Program-made: the position numbers and the translations under genes
The notes under the pieces: generated by a model
Databases searched by the model: none
Seen by the model: the letters and a program-made list of their open reading frames with translations, nothing else
Told to the model about the DNA's origin: nothing
Shown: one piece after another, positions 1-5,806 of the stretch
How the letters are laid out: every line of letters starts with the position of its first letter
Numbering within the stretch: position 1 is the stretch's first letter
DNA from: Bacteroidota bacterium
Lineage (GTDB): Bacteria > Bacteroidota > Rhodothermia > Rhodothermales > Bin80
Assembly (NCBI GenBank): GCA_026702635.1
Contig: JAPPBZ010000001.1
Span: 1 to 5,806 of the forward strand
Length of the DNA: 5,806 nucleotides
Direction: 5' to 3'

Positions 1-626
1 GAGATATCTCCGTACCCAACCGTGGTCAATGTTACCACCGCCCAGTACATACTCAGGGGAATGCTGGCAAATCCGTTTTCGGGCCCCTCAATCAGATAGA
101 TCATTGAGCCCAGTGTGGTGACAAGCAGCGACAGTGCGAGTACGAACACCCATATTCGCTGCCAACTCTCCTGGAGCAGATAGAGTAAGTGAAGCCCGGC
201 TCTGGTGTACTGTACCAGTTTCAGAACACGAAATACCCGCATCAGACGAAGGATTCGGATAACAATCAATGCCTGGGCACCAGGAAGTAGCAGACTCAAG
301 TACGTCGGAATCACTGCGATTAGGTCTACTACCCCAAAGAAGCTGCGAGCATACCCCAAGGGATTCCGGGAACAGTACAACCGCAGGACATACTCAACGG
401 TGAAGACCACCGTAAAGAACCACTCTAGGCCGATTAGCAGAGTCCCGTGGACAGCTCTTACCTGATCAATACTCTCCAGCATGACCGCAACCACGCTGGC
501 GACAATGATAATAAAGAGCGCAATATCGCTTCCCCGTCCCAGCGGAGTTGTAGATTCAAACAGAATCCTGTTGAGCAACTCACGCCGTGAGTTCCATGAA
601 ACCTGATGTTCCTTATGCTCTTTCAC
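1..626 (-). CDS. Voltage-gated potassium channel, 6-TM Kv type, C-terminus cut off by the window edge
   Basis: Membrane ion channel subunit, expected to form tetramers that conduct K+ across the cytoplasmic membrane. My reverse-strand translation gives 208 residues before the sequence ends. Visible parts in order: a polar N-terminus; S1 about 34-50; S2 about 62-84 with E68 and E78; S3 about 96-113 with D101; S4 about 120-137 with the voltage-sensor pattern R124, R127, R130, R133, K136; S5 about 157-178; then the pore helix and selectivity filter TLTTVGYGD at 199-207. S6 and any C-terminal domain lie outside the window; family members of this type are usually about 270-290 residues. The chosen start is GTG at 626. 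An in-frame TGA sits at 632-630 and no ATG occurs before S1, so GTG is the only reasonable start that keeps the usual N-terminal segment. It overlaps the end of the Nudix gene by 14 bases and has no clear ribosome binding site, suggesting coupled translation. K+ selectivity and voltage gating follow from the motifs; the physiological role is unknown. Confidence 0.93.
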   Translation of the reverse strand, partial: MKEHKEHQVSWNSRRELLNRILFESTTPLGRGSDIALFIIIVASVVAVMLESIDQVRAVHGTLLIGLEWFFTVVFTVEYVLRLYCSRNPLGYARSFFGVVDLIAVIPTYLSLLLPGAQALIVIRILRLMRVFRVLKLVQYTRAGLHLLYLLQESWQRIWVFVLALSLLVTTLGSMIYLIEGPENGFASIPLSMYWAVVTLTTVGYGDI

Positions 627-1164
627 TTCTCAGATACAGGTCGTAGTAATGGAGTGCTGCTATAATAATACCATGACGCAGTGTTTCATCGGCAATCAGC
701 TTCGGGATCATGGATTGATCAATCAGAACAGGATCTATCTCCTCTGCTGAATCAAGTTCTTGCTGTCCCTGAGGGACTGCATCACTGGCCAGAAAAAAAT
801 GGCACCGATTTGTGAGGATCGCGGGGTTTGGAGACATAGAGCCCAGCCGAATGAGTGTCTTAGCTGCATAGCCGGTTTCTTCACGCAGTTCACGGGCAGC
901 TGCCTCCTCGGGGAGTTCACCCTGATCCACAATCCCTCCGGGCAACTCTAGTTCAACGGCCGAAGTCCCCGGCCGCCACTGCCTGATACAAACAAACTTA
1001 CCCTCTGGAGTTACAGGAACGATCGTGACCCAGTCAGAGGCCTCCAGTACATAAAACGAATGGACTTGGCCGGTTCGTGGGGATTCACAATCGTCCTGGC
1101 GCACCGTGAACACCTTGAAATCTCCACGATCCTGGCGCTGCTTACACTTCCATGATTGACCCAT
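613..1164 (-). CDS. Nudix hydrolase, ADP-ribose pyrophosphatase-like
   Basis: Predicted cytosolic Mg2+-dependent hydrolase cleaving a nucleoside diphosphate linked to another moiety, most likely ADP-ribose to AMP plus ribose 5-phosphate. The 183-residue protein has a complete Nudix box at residues 77-99, reading G-x5-E-x7-REL-x-EE-x-GY, with catalytic/metal ligands R91, E92, E95 and E96. It is preceded by ELELPGG, usual in ADP-ribose/NudF-type enzymes. Prolines P112 and P114, about 15 residues after the box, also fit the ADP-ribose pyrophosphatase subgroup. The N-terminal about 45 residues, with a strand-like VHSFYVLEASDWV segment, resemble the swapped N-terminal domain of those dimeric enzymes. 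The ATG shares one base with the stop of the upstream oxygenase gene (TAATG), and a good ribosome binding site precedes it. Substrate choice within the Nudix superfamily cannot be fixed from sequence; GDP-mannose or another NDP-sugar remains possible. Confidence 0.92.
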   Translation of the reverse strand: MGQSWKCKQRQDRGDFKVFTVRQDDCESPRTGQVHSFYVLEASDWVTIVPVTPEGKFVCIRQWRPGTSAVELELPGGIVDQGELPEEAAARELREETGYAAKTLIRLGSMSPNPAILTNRCHFFLASDAVPQGQQELDSAEEIDPVLIDQSMIPKLIADETLRHGIIIAALHYYDLYLRSERA

Positions 1165-2348
1165 TAATTCGATCCTTCTACTCTGATCAGGACCATAGAA
1201 TCAAGTAAAAGCTGCATGAGTTCCAGAGCCTCCTGGTCCCAAAGATAGGACTTGAGGGAGTCAAAATTGAGTATCTCTGTTCCGGTTAACAATTGCGCAA
1301 ATGGTTTCGACTCAAGTTTTAGCTGGCATTCAATTCCAAGCGCATAGATCCGAATGCAGTCATCAAATTCCCGGTAGACCATACACGACGGAGTAAGTCG
1401 CACATATGTACTCCCTTGCCGGAGATCATGCGGAATCTCTTCAGCAGAGGGTACCGGATCTTTCGCCATTCCAGGCCAGTTTTCCCGAACGGGATGCGTC
1501 ATCGCACTACAAAAGACTCGTTCAAGACTTTCCCGATCCTCCGCAAGTCGTCGCATTTCGTTCTGAAACCAGTCAAGGGATGCATCGCTGACTCGACCAG
1601 GATCGCCCGTTCGCAGCTCAACCGGATCCACAAACTTACTTGGGGTATGGATATGACCAAACCCTTCTATCATTTCTGAGAAAGCCGTCTGCAACATACC
1701 CATTTCGGGAGCCTTGAATCCAATACTTGCCGTGATACATGTCCCCTCAGCAACCCCCCAATGAGGAAGTTTAGGTGGCAAATAGAGCATATCTCCCGGC
1801 TTGGCAACGAATTCCTGATCTGGATGAAGCTCTTTCAGGAGATGCATTGATGCATCCTCTCTCATTGGTCGATCGTCGGTGATCGGAGCATTTTCGATTT
1901 TCCAGCGTCGCTCACCGCTGAGTTGAATAAGAAAGACGTCGTAACTGTCCACATGGGGACCTACGCTCCCTCCTGGAGCCGCGTAGCTCAGCTGAACATC
2001 GTCCAAGCGCCAGTTGGGGATGAACCGAAATAATTCAAGCAGCTGGCGCATCTGATCAAGTTCTCGCTCTGTATCCTGTACCAGTAATGTCCAGTGCGAG
2101 AGCCCCTCGAAACTCTCGAGCTCTTCCCATTCAAATGGTCCGGTGAACAATTCCCATGACTGGTCCGCAGTGTCTTCTTCAATCAGGCGCGAATCGAATT
2201 CAGCGCTGACCGCCATCTGAAGTATGTCGCTCCGATTAATATTGAAACTGGATTTCTTGAACGCACCCTGCAGGATCAGCGGACGTTTCTGCCAATAATC
2301 ACGCATAAAGACGTCAAGGGAGTACTGTCCACGAAAAGGACGAACCAT
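1164..2348 (-). CDS. roxA: RoxA/YcfD-like JmjC-cupin ribosomal oxygenase (50S protein L16 arginine hydroxylase family)
   Basis: Predicted Fe(II)/2-oxoglutarate-dependent oxygenase. E. coli YcfD, the characterised relative, hydroxylates an arginine of ribosomal protein uL16. The 394-residue protein follows the YcfD layout (373 residues). There is an N-terminal segment with YWQKRPLIL at 18-26, also conserved in YcfD, and SRLI at 53-56. The JmjC core carries the HxD iron motif at H132/D134 in the context GGSVGPHVDSYDVFLIQ, and the distal iron ligand H196 in LPPKLPHWG. R147 in the GERRW segment aligns by eye with the YcfD arginine proposed to bind 2-oxoglutarate. Residues from about 307 (HDLRQG-YVRL) match the C-terminal winged-helix-like part. 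All expected metal ligands are present, so the enzyme looks active. The ATG overlaps the TGA of the upstream zinc-ribbon gene (TGATG) with no Shine-Dalgarno sequence, which favours coupled translation. Exact substrate and target residue are inferred from the family; another protein target, as in human MINA53/NO66, cannot be excluded. Confidence 0.9.
   Translation of the reverse strand: MVRPFRGQYSLDVFMRDYWQKRPLILQGAFKKSSFNINRSDILQMAVSAEFDSRLIEEDTADQSWELFTGPFEWEELESFEGLSHWTLLVQDTERELDQMRQLLELFRFIPNWRLDDVQLSYAAPGGSVGPHVDSYDVFLIQLSGERRWKIENAPITDDRPMREDASMHLLKELHPDQEFVAKPGDMLYLPPKLPHWGVAEGTCITASIGFKAPEMGMLQTAFSEMIEGFGHIHTPSKFVDPVELRTGDPGRVSDASLDWFQNEMRRLAEDRESLERVFCSAMTHPVRENWPGMAKDPVPSAEEIPHDLRQGSTYVRLTPSCMVYREFDDCIRIYALGIECQLKLESKPFAQLLTGTEILNFDSLKSYLWDQEALELMQLLLDSMVLIRVEGSN
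1173..1178 (-). promoter_or_regulatory. Ribosome binding site of the Nudix gene
   Basis: The minus strand reads GAAGGA ending 8 bases before the ATG at 1164. It lies inside the last codons of the upstream oxygenase gene. It is the only clear Shine-Dalgarno sequence at a junction of the four-gene minus-strand block, so the Nudix gene can probably initiate by itself as well as by coupling. Confidence 0.65.
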
Positions 2349-2515
2349 CAGAAGATCAGTTTTATGAGTTCGAGCAAGGGCCAGATTAAAAGCAATGCCA
2401 TTATCCAGGCCATGGCCGTTCGGCTGCGGGTCTGACGCGGAAATTCATAGGCGCAATACGGACATACGTTCAGGGTACGATCCACTTCCAGAGCACATGA
2501 TGGGCATTCTTGCAT
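2348..2515 (-). CDS. Small zinc-ribbon protein with a C-terminal membrane helix, 55 residues
   Basis: My reverse-strand translation gives 55 residues starting MQECPSCALEV. Four cysteines form two knuckles, C4-x2-C7 and C18-x2-C21 (CPSC and CPYC), separated by ten residues: a typical zinc ribbon of the rubredoxin-like/double-zinc-ribbon kind. A basic stretch (RQTRSRT, 27-33) follows, then a hydrophobic segment from about 34 to 55 (AMAWIMALLLIWPLLELIKLIF) ending the protein. This could be a tail anchor holding the ribbon on the cytoplasmic face; the flanking positive charges agree with that orientation. An in-frame TAG lies shortly upstream, so the ATG at 2515 is the only ATG giving the complete ribbon. 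No strong ribosome binding site is seen. The stop overlaps the roxA-like start (TGATG), making it the apparent first gene of the block. Function is unknown; zinc binding is inferred from the cysteines. The Cys spacing, the hydrophobic end and the exact overlap make a chance ORF unlikely. Confidence 0.85.
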   Translation of the reverse strand: MQECPSCALEVDRTLNVCPYCAYEFPRQTRSRTAMAWIMALLLIWPLLELIKLIF

Positions 2516-2585
2516 TGGTCGCAGACAAAGTTCGACCTATCAACGCGCCGCATCCCAAATACGTTCAATGGAACAGCTTTCTACT

Positions 2586-2615
2586 TTGTGCTTACACGCC
2601 GAGCTAGCATAAAAT
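2586..2615 (+). promoter_or_regulatory. Possible promoter for the GNAT-priA block, in the divergent spacer
   Basis: TTGTGC at 2586-2591 and TAAAAT at 2610-2615 are separated by 18 bases; the second matches a sigma-70 -10 box at five of six positions, the first only in its TTG. The region 2606-2626 is clearly more AT-rich than its surroundings. If transcription began near 2622, the GTG at 2627 would be almost leaderless. Bacteroidota use a different consensus (TTG, TAnnTTTG), which I do not find cleanly here, so this is a weak call. A promoter for the minus-strand block is expected in the same spacer but no convincing match was found. Confidence 0.25.
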
Positions 2616-2626
2616 TATTTTTCTCA

Positions 2627-3220
2627 GTGCTCCTATACACTCCCATAGCGCTCCCGATTGTAGACGCTTCGGCATCTGTCGAAATTGTCATTGCAACGAC
2701 TGACCATTTTCGGTTTGCGAACGAAATCTGCCAACTGATTAAAACGGCAGCAGCGCAACGAGGTACCGGCATCGCCGAACGTGCCCCCGAGTATATTCGC
2801 ACCAAAATGGAAGAGGGAAAGGCCGTGATCGCGCTCGGTGCACATGATCAGGTGGCTGGCTTCTGCTACATTGAAACGTGGGATCACGGCAAGTACGCGG
2901 TCAACTCGGGGCTCATTATCTCTCCTGCTTTTCGTAGACAGGGGCTTGCACGTCGGATCAAGCGCCGGGCATTTGAGCTTTCAAGAACGCTCTATCCAGA
3001 GGCCAAGCTGTTCGGCATCACGACTAGTCTTGCTGTGATGAAAATCAACTCTGAACTAGGCTATAAGCCAGTAACGTTCAGTGAGCTTACGGATGACGAC
3101 GAGTTCTGGCAGGGATGTCAGAGCTGCCCCAACTATGATGTGCTGACACGAATGAAGCGGAAAATGTGTCTCTGCACAGGTATGCTCTACGATCCGGGAG
3201 AGACTCCTTCCTCAGAATAG
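2627..3220 (+). CDS. GNAT-family N-acetyltransferase with a cysteine-rich C-terminal tail (type associated with arginine biosynthesis in Bacteroidota)
   Basis: Predicted acyl-CoA-dependent N-acyltransferase. The conserved domain begins near residue 16 (VEIVIATTDHFRFANEI) and fills the protein of about 197 residues. GNAT motif A is visible: strand NSGLIISPAF, then the CoA pyrophosphate-binding loop RRQGLARRIKRRAFELSR (R/Q-x-x-G-x-A) at about 103-120, followed by FGITTSLAVMKINSELGYKPV, the usual motif B end. The C-terminus carries C164-Q-S-C167 and C181-L-C183, ending in LYDPGETPSSE. I recall close relatives, with the same CQSC and MCLCTxMLYDP tail, at the head of arginine operons in Bacteroidota, where they may make the N-acylated glutamate. 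That role is inference, and no arg gene is in this window. The start is uncertain: in-frame candidates are TTG 2510, GTG 2588 and GTG 2627. I chose the last because it leaves a spacer to the divergent gene and lies closest to the conserved domain; none has a good ribosome binding site. priA follows after 8 bases, so the two are probably co-transcribed. Confidence 0.88.
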   Translation: MLLYTPIALPIVDASASVEIVIATTDHFRFANEICQLIKTAAAQRGTGIAERAPEYIRTKMEEGKAVIALGAHDQVAGFCYIETWDHGKYAVNSGLIISPAFRRQGLARRIKRRAFELSRTLYPEAKLFGITTSLAVMKINSELGYKPVTFSELTDDDEFWQGCQSCPNYDVLTRMKRKMCLCTGMLYDPGETPSSE

Positions 3221-3228
3221 CGCCGAAA

Positions 3229-5697
3229 ATGTCGCGCGCCATTGGTGTTGCCTTGCCGATTCCTGTGGACAAGGTATATGCCTACGAGCTACCCGGTGAG
3301 CTTGAAGAATCCGTACAGGTAGGGTCTCTGGTTCTGGTTCCAGTGCGTACCCGTACCTATACAGGGGTTGTTACGGAACTGGACGTGCAGGTCCGCGAAG
3401 GCATGAGACTCAGAACCGTGCGCGCTACCGTGAGTCATGAACCCTTATTTGACCCGGAGCTCCTTCAACTGACCCGCTGGATATCACGATACTATGTTTG
3501 TGCCTGGGGAGAAGCGCTCAGTGCGGCACTCCCGGCAGGGATGCAGACTAAAGAGCGGATTGTGTATTACCTGGCTTCCGAGTCAGACCTACACTGGGTG
3601 GGAATTTCTCCCGAACTGCAGGTGCACCTGATGAAGCATCGCAGAACGACTCCTGCCAAGCTGAAACGCATTGGCCTTCGTATTTCCGAACAGGAGATCA
3701 TCAGAGCGGAATCCCAAGGAGCACTTCGGAAAACCGTCGAACTCCAAGAACCAACGGTCGGCATGAAGACCGGAGAGTTTATCTCTCTTGCGCCCGCATT
3801 TCGCTCGGTTGATGCCCTGCGTGACTTGAAGCCGCAGTTTCGAGGGAAAAAACAGAAGGAGATCATTGACCAACTCATCTCCTTTCTTGAATCCGGGCAG
3901 AATGAGATCTCGCTGCCGGAGATTCGGAAGGCTTGTGGCGCAAGTCGGCAAACGGTTCGATCCCTCGAAAAGCGGGGAATCTTTTCAGTCATCGAAAAGC
4001 AAGTATTCCGGATCCCTGAATGGATGCGCTCAGAAGCAATCCCGTCCAGCAAGGCCCCACATTTTCATTCATCTCAGGCCGTGGCTGCAAAGGCACTCCG
4101 GGATGCGGTCAGAACAGAGACCTATCAGACGTTCGCGCTTCACGGCGTGACCGGGAGCGGGAAAACGGAGGTCTATCTATCCGCACTGGAAACCACGCTC
4201 TCCCTTGGTAGGACGGCAATCGTACTTGTGCCTGAAATCTCCCTCACCCCGCAAACGGTACATCGCTTTCGAGCCCGTTTTGGAGATACCGTTGCAGTTC
4301 TCCACTCCCGTCTGGCACAGGGAGAGCGTCATGATGTCTGGCAGCAAATTCGTACGGACCGATACCGTGTAGTCATAGGACCAAGGTCTGCGATTCTGGC
4401 CCCGGTAAAAAACCTTGGGCTCATCATTGTAGATGAAGAGCACGACGGCTCCTACAAACAGGGAGAAACCGCTCCCCGCTATCATGCCAGAGATGTTGCC
4501 GTCATGCGTGCGACGATGGCAAAATGCACTTGTGTACTGGGTTCTGCAACCTTATCGCTGGAAACCCTGGTAAATGCACAGCAGGGCAAGTATACGCTCT
4601 TGTCTATGCCGGAGCGCGCTCCGACGAAGGACCGCCCCGCCGCATCTCTCCCCGTAATTCGAATCATTGACCTTTGCCATGAACGCGAAGAAAATGGTCT
4701 GAGCGGTCCCTTATCCACCCCTCTGCTTGATGCGATTGAGTCTCGCCTGCAACGAAAAGAGCAGGTGATTCTTCTACAGAACCGCCGTGGATATGCACCC
4801 ATCCTGGAGTGTCAGACTTGTGGTTTTGTGCCACAGTGTATCGCCTGCAGTGTATCGATGACCTACCACCAGGGAGAGAATCAGCTCCGATGTCATTACT
4901 GCGGATACGTACGCAACCTTCCAGATGACTGTCCCAAATGCGAAACACCAGCATTTGCTCCACTTGGCAGCGGGACACAGCGCGTTTCCGAGGAACTTGG
5001 CGAATTGTTTCGAACTGCCAGAATTCTTCGAATGGACCGCGACAGCACTCGAACCAAGGACGCTCACCATGAAATTCTTAGCGTTTTCGCAGAGGGTGGG
5101 GCAGATATTCTAATTGGCACGCAAATGGTTGCCAAAGGGCTCGACTTCGGCCGAGTGACGCTGGTGGGCGTTATCAACTGTGATCTAGGGCTTCGGCTGC
5201 CAGATTTTCGGAGTGAAGAACGAACCTTTCAACTGCTCATGCAGGTTGCAGGAAGGGCGGGGAGAGCTGATCTGCCTGGAGAGGTTTTACTCCAGACGCG
5301 ACGCCCATCCCACCCGATCTTTTCCTTCCTGCAGGCGCATGACTTTCATGGCTACGCTCAGATTCTGACGCAGCACCGACAAAAATTGAACTATCCCCCA
5401 TTTGGCCGCATCGTTGGGATCCAGATTCGGGGTGCACCACAGCCGGCGGTTGAGGACCTTGCAAATGAATGGAAGATCCTGCTGCTTGATCAGCTGCCCT
5501 CTACCATTTCGGTATTGGGCCCCGAGCGGCCATACATCAAACGCGTGGAGCATCAGTACCGCTACTTTCTCATCATCAAGGCACCAAAGACCTATCACTC
5601 TCTTCAAGAAGACATTCGTTCAGTCCTCCGAATGGCTCCATCAACTGGGCGTGAACTTCATGTATCCGTTAACGTGGACGGACTCGAGCAGGTGTGA
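3229..5697 (+). CDS. priA: Primosomal protein N', replication-restart helicase PriA
   Basis: Superfamily 2 3'-to-5' DNA helicase that recognises stalled or collapsed replication forks and starts reloading of the replicative helicase. With the ATG at 3229 it has 822 residues. The N-terminal fork-binding domain (about 1-105) shows GVALPIPVDKVYAYELP, VGSLVLVPV and YTGVV, then YYVCAWGEALSAALPAGM. A winged-helix segment with a helix-turn-helix look (GASRQTVRSLEKRGIF) lies at about 209-261. The helicase core follows: Walker A GVTGSGKTE at 306-314 (K312), Walker B DEEH at 402-405 with the SYKQ extension, motif V GTQMVAKGLDF from 630, motif VI QVAGRAGR at 672-679. Inserted in the core are the eight PriA zinc ligands C528, C531, C537, C540, C555, C558, C568 and C571. 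No key residue is missing. The reading frame stays open upstream to a GTG at 3166, but that extension would overlap the GNAT gene by 55 bases and adds residues before the conserved N-terminus. The upstream gene ends 8 bases before, implying one transcript. Confidence 0.97.
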   Translation: MSRAIGVALPIPVDKVYAYELPGELEESVQVGSLVLVPVRTRTYTGVVTELDVQVREGMRLRTVRATVSHEPLFDPELLQLTRWISRYYVCAWGEALSAALPAGMQTKERIVYYLASESDLHWVGISPELQVHLMKHRRTTPAKLKRIGLRISEQEIIRAESQGALRKTVELQEPTVGMKTGEFISLAPAFRSVDALRDLKPQFRGKKQKEIIDQLISFLESGQNEISLPEIRKACGASRQTVRSLEKRGIFSVIEKQVFRIPEWMRSEAIPSSKAPHFHSSQAVAAKALRDAVRTETYQTFALHGVTGSGKTEVYLSALETTLSLGRTAIVLVPEISLTPQTVHRFRARFGDTVAVLHSRLAQGERHDVWQQIRTDRYRVVIGPRSAILAPVKNLGLIIVDEEHDGSYKQGETAPRYHARDVAVMRATMAKCTCVLGSATLSLETLVNAQQGKYTLLSMPERAPTKDRPAASLPVIRIIDLCHEREENGLSGPLSTPLLDAIESRLQRKEQVILLQNRRGYAPILECQTCGFVPQCIACSVSMTYHQGENQLRCHYCGYVRNLPDDCPKCETPAFAPLGSGTQRVSEELGELFRTARILRMDRDSTRTKDAHHEILSVFAEGGADILIGTQMVAKGLDFGRVTLVGVINCDLGLRLPDFRSEERTFQLLMQVAGRAGRADLPGEVLLQTRRPSHPIFSFLQAHDFHGYAQILTQHRQKLNYPPFGRIVGIQIRGAPQPAVEDLANEWKILLLDQLPSTISVLGPERPYIKRVEHQYRYFLIIKAPKTYHSLQEDIRSVLRMAPSTGRELHVSVNVDGLEQV

Positions 5698-5729
5698 GTG
5701 CGGAACCGTCACTACATACAAGGGTAGAC

Positions 5730-5806
5730 GGGGCGGAAGGGTGAGTCCCGTACGGTCAGCTCCCTCTGAACCCCGTCAGGGCCGGAAGGCAGCAGCGGTA
5801 AGAGGT
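5730..5806 (+). ncRNA. ffs: Signal recognition particle RNA (small bacterial 4.5S type), 3' part cut off
   Basis: RNA scaffold of the signal recognition particle, which binds Ffh and targets nascent membrane proteins to the translocase. The hallmark domain IV is complete: GTCAGG at 5775-5780, a stem GCC/GGC (5781-5783 with 5788-5790) capped by the GGAA tetraloop at 5784-5787, and AGCAGC at 5791-5796 forming the other side of the Ffh-binding internal loop. The next helix is visible too, CCTCT at 5763-5767 pairing with AGAGG at 5801-5805, with GAACC and GGTAAG between. The 3' strand of the long distal helix lies beyond the window. The 5' end is estimated at about 5730 (GGGGCGG) from the usual 45 or so bases before GTCAGG; it could be several bases either way. 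A TACATA at 5713-5718 could be its -10 box, but no matching -35 is seen. The gene is a small type: there is no room for an Alu domain upstream. Confidence 0.92.

Noticed and set aside
205..465. Plus-strand ORF of 86 codons
   Set aside because: Exactly antisense to the S2-S4 region of the potassium channel; arginine/threonine-rich with no family resemblance.
1406..1679. Two plus-strand ORFs of 61 and 87 codons
   Set aside because: Antisense to the roxA-like gene and overlapping each other in different frames.
2395..2607. Plus-strand ORF of 70 codons
   Set aside because: Lies antisense to the zinc-ribbon gene, whose Cys pattern and stop/start overlap are much more convincing.
2510..2626. N-terminal extension of the GNAT protein from TTG 2510
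   Set aside because: Would overlap the divergent zinc-ribbon gene start, uses a TTG, and the extra residues show no GNAT features. GTG 2588 remains possible.
2521..2640. Minus-strand promoter candidates such as TTGAAC plus GTTGAT
   Set aside because: The -10 match is only three of six and the Bacteroidota TAnnTTTG consensus is absent; not supportable as a feature.
3166..3228. GTG start extending PriA by 21 residues
   Set aside because: Overlaps the GNAT reading frame and adds residues ahead of the conserved PriA N-terminus; ATG 3229 fits better.
3567..4052. Minus-strand ORF of 161 codons
   Set aside because: Antisense to the PriA winged-helix region; composition (Ser/Arg rich) typical of a shadow frame.
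4177..5607. Several minus-strand ORFs of about 75-106 codons
   Set aside because: All antisense to the conserved PriA helicase core and zinc-binding region.
1..5806. Search by eye for CRISPR repeats, insertion-sequence ends, tRNA genes and long repeats
   Set aside because: None seen; coding density is too high to leave room for them.

Overview
This is a compact chromosomal window of roughly balanced base composition. It holds two divergent gene blocks and the start of an RNA gene, with almost no non-coding DNA. I see no insertion sequence, CRISPR array, tRNA or phage gene. Gene content suggests a member of the Bacteroidota/Rhodothermota/Balneolota assemblage. The basis is a PriA of 822 residues (longer than the proteobacterial form, about 730), a GNAT protein of a type I recall beside arginine genes in that group, and a tiny CPSC/CPYC zinc-ribbon protein. 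This placement rests on remembered family resemblance and is moderately secure only.

Left block, minus strand, read from 2515 down to position 1: four genes with touching or overlapping ends. They are (1) a 55-residue zinc-ribbon protein with a C-terminal membrane helix, (2) a RoxA/YcfD-like JmjC-cupin 2-oxoglutarate oxygenase that probably hydroxylates ribosomal protein uL16, (3) a Nudix hydrolase of the ADP-ribose pyrophosphatase type, and (4) a voltage-gated K+ channel cut off by the window edge just after its TVGYGD selectivity filter. The junctions are TGATG, TAATG and a 14-base overlap, so translation is probably coupled through the block.

Centre, about 2516-2626: a short divergent spacer. 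It contains an AT-rich segment and a weak promoter-like match facing right.

Right block, plus strand: a GNAT acetyltransferase with an unusual cysteine-rich tail, then, after 8 bases, the primosomal replication-restart helicase priA. Thirty-odd bases after priA the signal recognition particle RNA gene begins. It runs off the right edge after its universally conserved GGAA-capped domain.

The right block and SRP RNA are housekeeping functions (replication restart, protein targeting). The left block pairs ribosome modification with nucleotide housekeeping and ion conductance, and its common purpose is not evident from sequence. The most interesting items are the tightly packed left block, its tail-anchored-looking zinc-ribbon peptide, the RoxA homologue probably outside Proteobacteria, and the GNAT Cys cluster.
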